DNA of 19,347 bases from Pseudomonadota bacterium (GTDB taxonomy: Bacteria > Pseudomonadota > Gammaproteobacteria > Arenicellales > Poriferihabitantaceae). The stretch is from the NCBI GenBank assembly GCA_024226105.1, contig JAAELZ010000141.1, forward strand, positions 1-19,347, given 5' to 3'. The notes below the pieces were generated by a model. It was not told the origin of the DNA. It worked only from the letters and a program-made list of their open reading frames with translations, and did not search any database. How positions within the stretch are numbered: the stretch's first letter is position 1; the number at the start of each line of letters is the position of its first letter. Made by a program: the position numbers and the translations under genes. Shown in pieces: positions 7,732 to 14,861 of this stretch.

Positions 7732-8088
7732 TTAACGTTTGATCGGGCGACGGGGGCCTTTGCGCGTACGCGCGTTGGTTTTTGTGCGCTGACCACGCAA
7801 CGGTAAACCACGACGATGACGAATACCGCGATACGACGCCATATCCATCAATCGTTTGATATTCATTGATACTTCGCGGCGAAGGTCACCTTCTACTGAG
7901 AGCTCTGTCACCTTCTGGCGCAATGTCTCTGCCTGCTCCTCAGTTAGATCCTGAACCTTGGTCTCGCGAGCGACACCAGCCGCATCACACAAGCTCTGCG
8001 CCGTTGAACGTCCAATGCCGTAGATATGCGTTAAGCCTATCTCTATGTGTTTATAACTGGGTAAATTTATACCTGCAATACGTGCCAC
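7732..8088 (-). CDS. rpsM: 30S ribosomal protein S13 (GTG start)
   Basis: The 118-residue protein, the same length as E. coli S13, begins MARIAGINLPSYKHIEIGLTHIYGIG and ends in the basic tail GQRTKTNARTRKGPRRPIKR that reaches the P-site tRNA. The head of the protein contacts L5 and L31 across the subunit bridge. The start codon is GTG (complement of 8086-8088), as in the E. coli alpha operon, where this weak start is the target of S4-mediated translational repression. It is the first gene of the alpha block and follows a 147-bp gap with a promoter. Confidence 0.97.
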   Translation of the reverse strand: MARIAGINLPSYKHIEIGLTHIYGIGRSTAQSLCDAAGVARETKVQDLTEEQAETLRQKVTELSVEGDLRREVSMNIKRLMDMASYRGIRHRRGLPLRGQRTKTNARTRKGPRRPIKR

Positions 8089-8143
8089 TTTATTTCTCTT
8101 TTATAAAATGTTTTAGCCCAAAAACCGCCACCCCCTGAAAGGG
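8089..8143 (-). promoter_or_regulatory. Alpha-operon leader; possible S4 autoregulatory site
   Basis: The predicted leader is about 55 nt. It begins with GC-rich sequence in which CCC can pair with GGG (around CCCTTTCAGGG) and GCCC with GGGC further downstream, then runs through an A/T-rich stretch to a modest ribosome site (AGAG) and the GTG start. In E. coli this region forms the pseudoknot bound by S4. I could not build an equivalent fold by eye, so the regulatory role is an inference from position. Confidence 0.35.
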
Positions 8144-8149
8144 CGCGCG

Positions 8150-8178
8150 ATGTTACCAAAAATGCGCTAGCCGAACAA
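8150..8178 (-). promoter_or_regulatory. Candidate alpha-operon promoter upstream of rpsM
   Basis: On the minus strand, TTGTTC (8173-8178) and TAACAT (8150-8155) are separated by exactly 17 bp, followed by a GC-rich CGCGCGCCC start region. The -10 matches consensus at 4 of 6 positions and the -35 at 3 of 6. The site lies between rpmJ and rpsM, where E. coli has its alpha-operon promoter. Transcription would start near 8143. Confidence 0.6.
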
Positions 8179-8235
8179 TACCGGGTTGAATATAAATTCA
8201 GGAAATCCGATATTTGTTCGCCTGCCCGCTTTCAG

Positions 8236-8349
8236 TTAACCCTGGCGTTGTTTATGACGTGGTTCTTTACAAATAACACGAACCACACCGTTACGTTTTA
8301 CGATTTTGCAATTACGGCAAATCTTTTTGACGGATGCTCTTACTTTCAT
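8236..8349 (-). CDS. rpmJ: 50S ribosomal protein L36
   Basis: A 37-residue ORF translates to MKVRASVKKICRNCKIV followed by a basic segment ending in EPRHKQRQG, which is L36. The zinc-ribbon ligands C11, C14, C27 and H32 are all present, so this is the zinc-binding (C+) form. An AGGAG ribosome site lies 7 bases before the ATG. It lies 15 bp after secY, in the same position as in the E. coli spc operon, and is followed by the gap that holds the alpha promoter. Confidence 0.97.
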   Translation of the reverse strand: MKVRASVKKICRNCKIVKRNGVVRVICKEPRHKQRQG

Positions 8350-8364
8350 CTCGAAACTCCTGCC

Positions 8365-9714
8365 CTATCGGGACATACCCGCGCCACCGATGGCGCTAGA
8401 TTTCTTTAAAATGCTGTCGTATTGACGTGACATCAAATGCGATTGCACCTGATTGATAAAGTCCATCAATACCACAACAATGATCAATAGTGACGTACCA
8501 CCAAAATAAAAGGGGACGCTGTATTGAACAATCAAAAATTCAGGAATCAGGCATACCAGCGTGATATACATCGCACCGATCAGAGTCAAACGTGTAACCA
8601 CACCATCGATATAGTTGGTTGTTTGTATTCCTGGGCGTATACCCGGTACAAATGCACCTGATTGTTTTAAATTATCTGCGATTTCCTTGGGGTTGAAAAT
8701 CAACGCCGTGTAGAAAAAACAGAAGAAAATGATCATGCCTGCATACACCATGGTGTAAACCGGCTGCCCGGGTTGCAGGGTAGTCGAGATATCGCGTACC
8801 CAGCCCATGCTCTCGCTGCTCTGGCTTAACCAGCTGCCAAGGCTTGCGGGAAACAAAATAATACTGGAAGCAAATATGGGCGGAATAACGCCGGCCATGT
8901 TCAACTTCAGAGGCAAAAAGCTTTGCTGTGCCTGAACCATTTTTCGCCCTTGCATACGTTTAGCGTAATGGATCGGAATTCGGCGTTGAGCACGTTCAAC
9001 AAACACCACAAAATAGGTTATTGCCAGTACACCAATGAACAGCAGCAAGACAAAAATGTACGAGAACTGACCATTTTTAGCCAGTTCAATGGTGCCACCT
9101 ACCGCAGACGGCAGGCCTGAAATGATGGACGAAAAAATGATAAACGATATACCGTTACCAATGCCGCGTTCGGTTATCTGCTCACCCAGCCAAACCAGGA
9201 ACATGGTACCGCTAACCAGCGTGGCGACCATAATAATCTTAAAACCCAGCCCCGGAATGAGCACCACTGCCTGGCCGTTAATCTGCTGAGACTCAACCGC
9301 AATAGAAATTCCGAGCGCCTGGAACACCGCCAGTATGGCCGTGAAATAGCGGGTATACTGGGTGATTTTACGACGCCCGGCTTCGCCTTCTTTTTTTAGT
9401 TGTTCGAAATAGGGGATTACTGCTGTCATCATCTGAATGATGATAGACGCCGAGATATAGGGCATAACACCCAAAGCAAAAATTGACAAACGGCTCAACG
9501 CGCCACCGGAGAACATATTAAATACATCCAGTATTGATCCGCGCATCGAGTCGAACAATGCCGACAGGGCGATTGGGTCAATTCCCGGGACAGGAAGGTG
9601 GGTACCCAGGCGATAGACAACGATGGCCCCGACCAGAAACCCTATACGCTGCCACAGGTCGCCAAGACCACCCATGCCTCCGCCGGATTTTCCTTTTACG
9701 CCTTTTTTTGCCAT
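8365..9714 (-). CDS. secY: Protein translocase channel subunit SecY
   Basis: SecY (449 aa, E. coli 443) forms the inner-membrane channel through which SecA and ribosomes export or insert proteins. Ten hydrophobic segments can be placed at roughly 24-44, 73-97, 121-140, 155-177, 184-205, 217-238, 272-292, 317-340, 374-393 and 397-418. The cytoplasmic loop with RRIPIHYAKRM (about 244-253) and the loop containing FVPGIRPG are conserved. R360 matches E. coli R357, which is essential for SecA-driven translocation. The N-terminus is glycine- and lysine-rich. It lies 27 bp after rplO, as expected for the spc block. Confidence 0.98.
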   Translation of the reverse strand: MAKKGVKGKSGGGMGGLGDLWQRIGFLVGAIVVYRLGTHLPVPGIDPIALSALFDSMRGSILDVFNMFSGGALSRLSIFALGVMPYISASIIIQMMTAVIPYFEQLKKEGEAGRRKITQYTRYFTAILAVFQALGISIAVESQQINGQAVVLIPGLGFKIIMVATLVSGTMFLVWLGEQITERGIGNGISFIIFSSIISGLPSAVGGTIELAKNGQFSYIFVLLLFIGVLAITYFVVFVERAQRRIPIHYAKRMQGRKMVQAQQSFLPLKLNMAGVIPPIFASSIILFPASLGSWLSQSSESMGWVRDISTTLQPGQPVYTMVYAGMIIFFCFFYTALIFNPKEIADNLKQSGAFVPGIRPGIQTTNYIDGVVTRLTLIGAMYITLVCLIPEFLIVQYSVPFYFGGTSLLIIVVVLMDFINQVQSHLMSRQYDSILKKSSAIGGAGMSR

Positions 9715-9741
9715 GATAAACCTGTCCTTAAGCCGCCCGGC

Positions 9742-10176
9742 TTAAGCTTCGATGCTGCCGCCAGCTTTTTCAATCGCGGCTAGCGCACCTTTGGTCGCTG
9801 AAATACCCTTAAGCTTGACAGCTTTGGTTACTTCACCGGACAAAATAACTTTTGCTTTCTCAGTCGCCTGCGTTACGATGCGCGCGGCTTTGAGAGCTTC
9901 CAGATCAATAATTTCTGCATCGATACCATTCAGCTCATTAAGACGGATCTCAACACTGTGACGATTGACTCGCGCAGTAAAACCACGCTTGGGCAAACGA
10001 CGCTGCAAAGGCATCTGACCGCCTTCAAAACCGGTTTTGTGATATCCACCTGAGCGTGATTTCTGGCCCTTCATACCACGACCACAGGTCTTGCCGGTGC
10101 CTGAACCAGGACCACGACCCACACGCCTGGCGGACGGACGTGAATTCTCTGCTGCTTTTAATGTATTTAAACGCAT
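9742..10176 (-). CDS. rplO: 50S ribosomal protein L15
   Basis: The 144 residues match E. coli L15 in length and motifs: the MRLNTLKAAENSRPSARRVGRG start, the extended glycine-rich arm GSGTGKTCGRGMKGQKSRSG (about 25-44) that threads into 23S rRNA, then FEGGQMPLQRRLPKRGF. The globular C-terminal half follows, ending in AIEKAGGSIEA. L15 is a late-assembling protein of the large subunit. It is placed between rpmD and secY. Confidence 0.97.
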   Translation of the reverse strand: MRLNTLKAAENSRPSARRVGRGPGSGTGKTCGRGMKGQKSRSGGYHKTGFEGGQMPLQRRLPKRGFTARVNRHSVEIRLNELNGIDAEIIDLEALKAARIVTQATEKAKVILSGEVTKAVKLKGISATKGALAAIEKAGGSIEA

Positions 10177-10192
10177 TTTATTACCTCGCCCT

Positions 10193-10381
10193 CTAGGCGT
10201 CTTCGCACTCGAGCATGTAAGATACTTTCTTAATCATGCCACGGTTTTCGGGTGTATCGATCACTTCTACTGAGTGATGCATTCGTCGTAAACCCAGGCC
10301 ACGCACGCAAGCCTGGTGCTTTTTCAAGCGACCATTTATGCTGCGGATCAGCTTTACGCGTATTTTTTTAGTTTCTGCCAT
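10193..10381 (-). CDS. rpmD: 50S ribosomal protein L30
   Basis: The 62-residue protein is the short bacterial L30 (E. coli 59 aa). It has KKIRVKLIRSINGRLKKHQACVRGLGLRRMHHSVEVIDTPENRGMIKKVSYMLE, the usual single ferredoxin-like fold. It lies 12 bp after rpsE and 16 bp before rplO. The C-terminus carries a few extra acidic residues (ECEDA). Confidence 0.96.
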   Translation of the reverse strand: MAETKKIRVKLIRSINGRLKKHQACVRGLGLRRMHHSVEVIDTPENRGMIKKVSYMLECEDA

Positions 10382-10393
10382 GACGCTTACCTG

Positions 10394-10903
10394 TTATAAG
10401 TCTTCGACGTTAATACCACGCTTGGCCGCGATCTGATCAGGGCTGCGCATATTTTTCAGCGCGTCCAGCGTGGCGCGCGTGACATTGATGGGGTTTGTAG
10501 TACCGATCACTTTAGCCAGTACGTTTTCAACACCCACGGCTTCAAAAACCGCACGCATTGTACCACCGGCAATAATACCGGTACCTTCTGAAGCCGGACG
10601 AATCACGACGTGTGCAGAACCATGACGACCCACAACCGGATATTGCAGCGTAGTGCCATCAAGTTTGACTTTAAACATGCTTTGACGCGCATTTTCCATC
10701 GCTTTTTGCACGGCATTTGGAACTTCGCGTGCATTACCACGCCCCATTCCGATACGGCCATTGCCATCGCCAACCACGGTTAACGCGGAAAAACCGAAAA
10801 CCCGGCCGCCCTTGACCACTTTCGCAACACGGCGAATGTTGATCAGCTGCTCGGTAAACTCTTGCTCTGTATTATCGCGATCACGCTTTTGATGCTTCGC
10901 CAT
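10394..10903 (-). CDS. rpsE: 30S ribosomal protein S5
   Basis: The 169-residue protein (E. coli 167) has the two S5 halves. An N-terminal double-stranded-RNA-binding-like domain contains RRVAKVVKGGRVFGFSALTVVGDGNGRIGMGRG, the loop region tied to decoding fidelity and spectinomycin response in E. coli. A C-terminal domain contains GTGIIAGGTMRAVFEAVGVENVLAK and TNPINVTRATLDAL. It lies 46 bp after rplR, the longest gap within this part of the spc block; I see no promoter in that gap. Confidence 0.97.
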   Translation of the reverse strand: MAKHQKRDRDNTEQEFTEQLINIRRVAKVVKGGRVFGFSALTVVGDGNGRIGMGRGNAREVPNAVQKAMENARQSMFKVKLDGTTLQYPVVGRHGSAHVVIRPASEGTGIIAGGTMRAVFEAVGVENVLAKVIGTTNPINVTRATLDALKNMRSPDQIAAKRGINVEDL

Positions 10904-10949
10904 GATTAGTCTCTTACTATTTCTACTTTGGATTAATTGTCAGCTTGAA

Positions 10950-11306
10950 TTAGAATTTCAAACCAGCTTCACGTGCTGCATCAGCAAATGCTGCGATGCG
11001 CCCGTGGTACTTAAAACCCGACCGGTCAAACGCTACGCTATCTATGCCGGATTCAGTCGCACGTTGTGCAAGTTTCGTCCCAACCACCTTAGCTGCATCA
11101 ATATTGCCGCTATTCTTGATTTCTTTACGCACTTCAGCATCTAGCGTTGATGCGCTAGCCAGTACATTCGCTCCATCTGCACTCATAACTTGAGCGTAAA
11201 AATGCCGTGGTGTACGGTAAACGCTTAAACGCGTAACGTTCAGGCGACGAATTTGTGCGCGGGTTTTACGGGCGCGTCTTAATCGTGCTTTTCTTTTAAA
11301 GTTCAT
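10950..11306 (-). CDS. rplR: 50S ribosomal protein L18
   Basis: L18 binds 5S rRNA together with L5 and L25 in the central protuberance. I use the ATG at 11304-11306, giving 118 aa, because MNFKRKARLRRARKTR then lines up with the usual start of E. coli and Pseudomonas L18. A TTG three codons upstream (11313-11315) would add MKK and cannot be excluded. Conserved features are the basic N-terminus, TRLSVYRTPRHFYAQV and the C-terminal FDRSGFKYHGRIAAFADAAREAGLKF. The ribosome site (GAAG) is weak and close, and translation may be coupled to rplF, which ends 18 bp earlier. Confidence 0.95.
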   Translation of the reverse strand: MNFKRKARLRRARKTRAQIRRLNVTRLSVYRTPRHFYAQVMSADGANVLASASTLDAEVRKEIKNSGNIDAAKVVGTKLAQRATESGIDSVAFDRSGFKYHGRIAAFADAAREAGLKF

Positions 11307-11324
11307 TTTCTTCAAATACCAAAA

Positions 11325-11855
11325 TTAAGCTTTCTTAGCCTGTTTACGAACAACATACTCGTCTGTATATCGAATACCTTTGCCTTTATAAGGCTCGGGC
11401 GGACGAAAGGCACGGATATTCGCCGCTGCCTGGCCAACGCGTTGCTTGTCTGAGCCGCGTACGATAATTTCAGTCTGCGTAGGTGTCTCTGCGGTTACAC
11501 CTTCAGGCAAATCATAATTAATATCGTGCGAGAATCCCAACTGCAGGTTCAGAGATTTACCCTGAGCCTTGGCACGGTATCCAACGCCGATGATTGACAA
11601 CTTCTTTTCGAAACCTTCTGACACACCAGTCACCATATTATTGATCAGTGCACGAGTGGTACCCGACATGGCACCCAATTTCTCGTTGCCGCCGATTTCA
11701 ACGGATAACTGCCCGTCTTCCTGTTTCAACTCAATACCGCTTAGCAGATTTAGTGATAATTCGCCTTTCGCGCCTTTCACCGTCACTACGCCTTCACCGA
11801 TATTAACGTCTACGCCAGCAGGAATCGCAATGGGTGCTTTACCTATACGTGACAT
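11325..11855 (-). CDS. rplF: 50S ribosomal protein L6
   Basis: The 176 residues match E. coli L6 (177 aa) with MSRIGKAPIAIPAGVDV at the start, two duplicated alpha-beta domains, and the conserved C-terminal KGKGIRYTDEYVVRKQAKKA. L6 binds helix 97 of 23S rRNA near the factor-binding site. It lies 27 bp after rpsH. Confidence 0.97.
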   Translation of the reverse strand: MSRIGKAPIAIPAGVDVNIGEGVVTVKGAKGELSLNLLSGIELKQEDGQLSVEIGGNEKLGAMSGTTRALINNMVTGVSEGFEKKLSIIGVGYRAKAQGKSLNLQLGFSHDINYDLPEGVTAETPTQTEIIVRGSDKQRVGQAAANIRAFRPPEPYKGKGIRYTDEYVVRKQAKKA

Positions 11856-11882
11856 GAATAAACCTCTTAATTTAGAACTTAT

Positions 11883-12278
11883 TTAGAATACGGAGCAAAG
11901 AACTTCACCACCGATGCCCGCTTTGCGCGCTGCTTTATCGGTCATGATGCCCTTGGAGGTGGAAATCAAAGCGATTCCCATGCCACCATTAATGCTTGGC
12001 AAATTATCTTTTTCAGCGTAAACGCGTAAACCCGGTGTAGAGACTCGTCTAATAGTTTCAATAACCGGCGCGCCCTGGAAGTACTTAAGCTTAATGCTTA
12101 AGGTTTTAATCGCACTTTCGCCTTCCACTTCGTAATCACTTATGAAGCCTTCATTTTTAAGTGCCTTCGCGATTGCCACTTTCAGCTTGGCGCTGGGCAT
12201 GGAAACGCTTTGCTTGGATGCTTTACCCGCGTTACGTAAGCGAGTCAGCATATCTGCAATAGGATCTTGCATACTCAT
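11883..12278 (-). CDS. rpsH: 30S ribosomal protein S8
   Basis: The start is the ATG at 12276-12278, giving MSMQDPIADMLTRLRNAG, the canonical S8 N-terminus, and a length of 131 aa (E. coli 130). An AGGAG ribosome site lies 7 bases upstream. The frame stays open 35 codons further upstream, but that stretch overlaps rpsN and has no S8 similarity. The C-terminal RNA-binding motif STSKGIMTDKAARKAGIGGEVLC is intact. S8 organises the central domain of 16S rRNA and in E. coli also represses the spc operon at the rplE start. Confidence 0.97.
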   Translation of the reverse strand: MSMQDPIADMLTRLRNAGKASKQSVSMPSAKLKVAIAKALKNEGFISDYEVEGESAIKTLSIKLKYFQGAPVIETIRRVSTPGLRVYAEKDNLPSINGGMGIALISTSKGIMTDKAARKAGIGGEVLCSVF

Positions 12279-12288
12279 ATCTTTACTC

Positions 12289-12594
12289 CTACCAACTGCC
12301 TTTAGTGACGCCTGGCGCTTCGCCACGCATGGCGATTTCACGAAGACGGATTCGTGACAAACCAAACTTACGGAAATAACCATGTGGACGACCCGTCAGG
12401 CCACATCGGTTACGATAACGTGATTTACTGGAATCACGAGGCATCTTCTGTAATGCGATCATCGCATCCCATTTAGAATCGTAATCCAGGTTTTCATCTT
12501 TACAGGCAGCGCGCAAACTATCGCGTTTTTCGACGAGTTGCTTAGCCAGTTTTCCACGTTTTACGTTACGTAAAACCATTGCTGTTTTCGCCAT
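12289..12594 (-). CDS. rpsN: 30S ribosomal protein S14 (long, zinc-free form)
   Basis: At 101 aa this is the long form of S14, the same length as in E. coli, without the CxxC pairs of the short zinc form. The only Cys in the core is in RNRCGLTGRPHGYFRKFGLSRIRLRE, the conserved segment contacting the 16S 3' domain. The protein ends GVTKGSW. It lies 4 bp after rplE and 10 bp before rpsH, which suggests translational coupling. Confidence 0.97.
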   Translation of the reverse strand: MAKTAMVLRNVKRGKLAKQLVEKRDSLRAACKDENLDYDSKWDAMIALQKMPRDSSKSRYRNRCGLTGRPHGYFRKFGLSRIRLREIAMRGEAPGVTKGSW

Positions 12595-12598
12595 ATCT

Positions 12599-13138
12599 TT
12601 AGCTCTTCAATGGAAAGTTAAATTCAGTCAGCAGCGCTTTTGCGTGCTCATCGGATTCTGCATCAATGGTGATGCAAACATCCATGCCACGCAGGGCATC
12701 TACCTTATCGTAGTCGATTTCCGGAAATACAATCTGCTCGGTAATACCAAACGCGTAGTTACCACGACCATCAAATGATTTCGGGCTCAGACCACGGAAA
12801 TCGCGAATACGCGGGATTGCAATTGAGATAAGTCGATCCAGAAATTCATACATCCGTTCACGACGCATCGTTACCTTTGCGCCAATCGGCCAACCTTCAC
12901 GAATTTTGAATGCCGCCTCGGACTTTCGCGCATTGCGAATAATGGGCTGTTGACCACTGATCTTACGCAGATCTTCGGTCGCACTTTCCAGCACCTTCTT
13001 ATTTCCGATTGCTTCACCCAATCCCATGTTCAAGGTGATTTTCTTGATACGGGGAATACGCATAGGGTTGTCTAAATCCAGAGATTTCTGGAGCTTAGGA
13101 GCTATCTCAGTTTTGTATTTGTCTTGTAATCTAGCCAT
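12599..13138 (-). CDS. rplE: 50S ribosomal protein L5
   Basis: The 179-residue protein equals E. coli L5 in length. It contains NPMRIPRIKKITLNMGLGEA, the 5S rRNA-binding region with QQPIIRNARKSEAAFKIREGWPIGAKVTMRR, and the C-terminal YAFGITEQIVFPEIDYDKVD. L5 forms the bridge from the central protuberance to S13. It follows a 61-bp gap with a tandem repeat. In E. coli the start of this gene carries the S8 repressor-binding hairpin; I could not recognise a clear counterpart here. Confidence 0.97.
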   Translation of the reverse strand: MARLQDKYKTEIAPKLQKSLDLDNPMRIPRIKKITLNMGLGEAIGNKKVLESATEDLRKISGQQPIIRNARKSEAAFKIREGWPIGAKVTMRRERMYEFLDRLISIAIPRIRDFRGLSPKSFDGRGNYAFGITEQIVFPEIDYDKVDALRGMDVCITIDAESDEHAKALLTEFNFPLKS

Positions 13139-13165
13139 TTTGCCAAGTCTGTTTATCTGTACCCA

Positions 13166-13191
13166 ATCTAATTATCAGAGATCTAATTATC
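13166..13191. repeat. 11-bp tandem direct repeat in the rplX-rplE gap
   Basis: ATCTAATTATC occurs twice (13166-13176 and 13181-13191) with a 4-bp spacer, a 15-bp period, and a partial further match (TTAGATAGT) next to the rplX stop codon. On the minus-strand RNA, AUCUAA-GAUAA-UUAGAU can also form a 6-bp AU-rich hairpin. It is too weak and lacks a U-run, so it is not a terminator. Confidence 0.75.
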
Positions 13192-13199
13192 TTAGATAG

Positions 13200-13520
13200 T
13201 TATGCAAGGTCGATTGTTTCGCCGTTGGATTTGTAAAAACGCACCTTACGACCGTCATCCAGGGTTTTAAAACCCACACGGTCCGCTTTGCCCGTTGCCG
13301 GGTTATACAAACCAATATTAGATAACTGAATCGCGGCTTCCTGTTCTACGATACCGCCCGTTACGCCCGTTTGCGGGTTACCGCGCACGTGCTTTTTGAC
13401 GGTATTAATGTCGTTCACCATAGCTTTGCCATTGGCCAACACCTTTAACACGGTACCACGCTTGCCTTTATCTTTACCGGCGAGCACGATTACCTCGTCA
13501 CCTTTTTTAATTTTGTTCAT
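13200..13520 (-). CDS. rplX: 50S ribosomal protein L24
   Basis: The 106-residue protein (E. coli 104) has the N-terminal KOW motif KKGDEVIVLAGKDKGKRGTVLKV (about 5-27), the basic KKHVRGNPQTG segment, and the C-terminal KADRVGFKTLDDGRKVRFYKSNGE. L24 is an early assembly initiator that binds the 5' end of 23S rRNA near the exit tunnel. It lies 24 bp after rplN. Confidence 0.97.
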   Translation of the reverse strand: MNKIKKGDEVIVLAGKDKGKRGTVLKVLANGKAMVNDINTVKKHVRGNPQTGVTGGIVEQEAAIQLSNIGLYNPATGKADRVGFKTLDDGRKVRFYKSNGETIDLA

Positions 13521-13544
13521 TTGCCTGTGCCTGCTATATCAGAG

Positions 13545-13913
13545 CTATAAAACTTCGGGCGCCAAAGAGATAATGCGCATGAATCGCTCGGAACGCAGTT
13601 CGCGCGTTACCGGGCCAAAAATACGAGTTCCCAGGGGCTGCAAATTTGCGTTCAGCAAAACCGCTGCGTTTGAGTCAAAACGGATCGTAGATCCATCGCG
13701 ACGACGCACACCTTTTTTTGTACGAACGATAACTGCATCGTACACATCACCTTTTTTAACTTTGGAGTTAGGCAAAGCTTCTTTTACGCTGATTTTAATA
13801 ACGTCACCAATACCAGCGTAGCGACGTTTAGAGCCACCCAGCACTTTGATACACATTACTTCTTTAGCGCCACTATTGTCGGCTACCGACATTCTGGATT
13901 GCATCTGAATCAT
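13545..13913 (-). CDS. rplN: 50S ribosomal protein L14
   Basis: The 122-residue protein (E. coli 123) begins MIQMQSRMSVADNSGAKEVMCIKVLGGSKRRYA and ends with the L14 motif FMRIISLAPEVL. L14 lies at the subunit interface and is the binding surface for the ribosome silencing factor RsfS. It is the first gene of the spc block. The gap of 30 bp to rpsQ contains no promoter that I can see, so here the spc block is probably an extension of the S10 transcript. Confidence 0.97.
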   Translation of the reverse strand: MIQMQSRMSVADNSGAKEVMCIKVLGGSKRRYAGIGDVIKISVKEALPNSKVKKGDVYDAVIVRTKKGVRRRDGSTIRFDSNAAVLLNANLQPLGTRIFGPVTRELRSERFMRIISLAPEVL

Positions 13914-13943
13914 TGCAATATCCTCGTTAATTCGCTGTACGTC

Positions 13944-14210
13944 TTAGCTTGCGCGGCTGATTATTTCAACCAGGCGCCAGCTTTTGGTTTTAGATAAAGG
14001 ACGACACTCTTCAATAATGACAGTATCACCTTCGTTACACTCATTCTGCTCATCATGCGCGTGCAATTTGGTTGAACGACGTATGATTTTCTTGTACAAG
14101 GGATGCTTCACCTGACGCTCAATCAGCACAGTGATACTTTTATCTGCCCTGGCACTCAGTACGTTGCCCTGTACCGAACGTTGTACCTTATTTTCTTTTT
14201 GCTCAGCCAT
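13944..14210 (-). CDS. rpsQ: 30S ribosomal protein S17
   Basis: The 88-residue protein (E. coli 84) is an OB-fold S17 with GNVLSARADKSITVLIERQVKHPLYKKIIRRSTKLHAHDE, then the acidic turn and VIIEECRPLSKTKSWRLVEI. It is a primary binder of the 16S 5' domain. Its ATG overlaps the rpmC stop by one base (TAATG), so it is probably translated by re-initiation. It is the last gene of the S10 block. Confidence 0.97.
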   Translation of the reverse strand: MAEQKENKVQRSVQGNVLSARADKSITVLIERQVKHPLYKKIIRRSTKLHAHDEQNECNEGDTVIIEECRPLSKTKSWRLVEIISRAS

Positions 14211-14416
14211 TACTCTGCTCCAGCGGATGTCGATGCCATTTCAGTCTGCACGGTTTTAATGCGTGCAATATCTTTCTGAACGGCTTTGAAACGCGCAGGA
14301 TTAGACAGTTGCCCGCTTGATCTCTGCATGCGCAAATTAAATTGTTCTTGTCTCAATTCAAGCAAAGCCTTTTCCAGGTCTTCGCTTGATTTCTTGCGTA
14401 AATCGCTGGCATTCAT
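14210..14416 (-). CDS. rpmC: 50S ribosomal protein L29
   Basis: I place the start at the ATG at 14414-14416, giving 68 aa and MNASDLRKKSSEDLEKALLEL, which aligns with the E. coli start MKAKELREKS. A GTG three codons upstream would overlap rplP. The GGTGG sequence just before ATG serves as ribosome site, and the rplP stop codon ends one base before the ATG. The conserved EQFNLRMQRSSGQLSNPARF segment is present in this two-helix hairpin protein, which sits at the exit tunnel near the trigger factor and SRP docking site. The C-terminal tail (ASTSAGAE) is slightly longer than in E. coli. Confidence 0.95.
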   Translation of the reverse strand: MNASDLRKKSSEDLEKALLELRQEQFNLRMQRSSGQLSNPARFKAVQKDIARIKTVQTEMASTSAGAE

Positions 14417-14417
14417 G

Positions 14418-14831
14418 TTATCCACCGTGACGGGTTACGAATGATGTTTTAAACGGCAGTTTTGCCGCGGCTAATGCAAACGCTTCACGCGCTAGCTCTT
14501 CCGGCACACCCTCTACTTCATAGAGCATGCGGCCAGGCTGAATCAGACAAACCCAATGGTCAACTGAACCTTTACCTTTACCCTGACGAACTTCCAGGGG
14601 CTTTTTGGTGATAGGCTTATCGGGAAATACCCGAATCCAGATGCGTCCACCACGTTTGATGTGACGTGTCATTGCGCGTCGGGCAGATTCAATCTGGCGT
14701 GCGGTCATACGGCCCCGGCCGGTTGCTTTCAAACCGAACTCGCCAAAACTGACTTTATTGCCGCTTTGTGCCAGGCCGCGGTTGCGACCTTTATGCATCT
14801 TTCTAAATTTAGTACGTTTAGGTTGTAACAT
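14418..14831 (-). CDS. rplP: 50S ribosomal protein L16
   Basis: The 137-residue protein (E. coli 136) begins MLQPKRTKFRKMHKGRNRGLA and contains the conserved core GGRIWIRVFPDKPITKKPLEVRQGKGKG. R82 in VRQGKGKG corresponds to E. coli R81, the arginine hydroxylated by the oxygenase YcfD/RoxA. L16 contacts the A-site tRNA and completes the peptidyl-transferase centre late in assembly. Its stop codon lies one base before the rpmC start. Confidence 0.97.
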   Translation of the reverse strand: MLQPKRTKFRKMHKGRNRGLAQSGNKVSFGEFGLKATGRGRMTARQIESARRAMTRHIKRGGRIWIRVFPDKPITKKPLEVRQGKGKGSVDHWVCLIQPGRMLYEVEGVPEELAREAFALAAAKLPFKTSFVTRHGG

Positions 14832-14861
14832 GACTAATCTAAGGTTTATTAAGCCGGGCGA

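Noticed and set aside
7866..8138. 90-codon plus-strand frame spanning the rpsM 5' end and alpha leader
   Set aside because: It is antisense to rpsM, and its tail crosses the promoter region; no ribosome site or similarity.
12279..12383. 35-residue N-terminal extension of S8
   Set aside because: It overlaps rpsN, and the canonical MSMQDPIADML start has its own AGGAG site.
13177..13197. AU-rich hairpin after rplX considered as a terminator
   Set aside because: The 6-bp AT stem is weak, there is no T-run, and essential genes continue immediately downstream.
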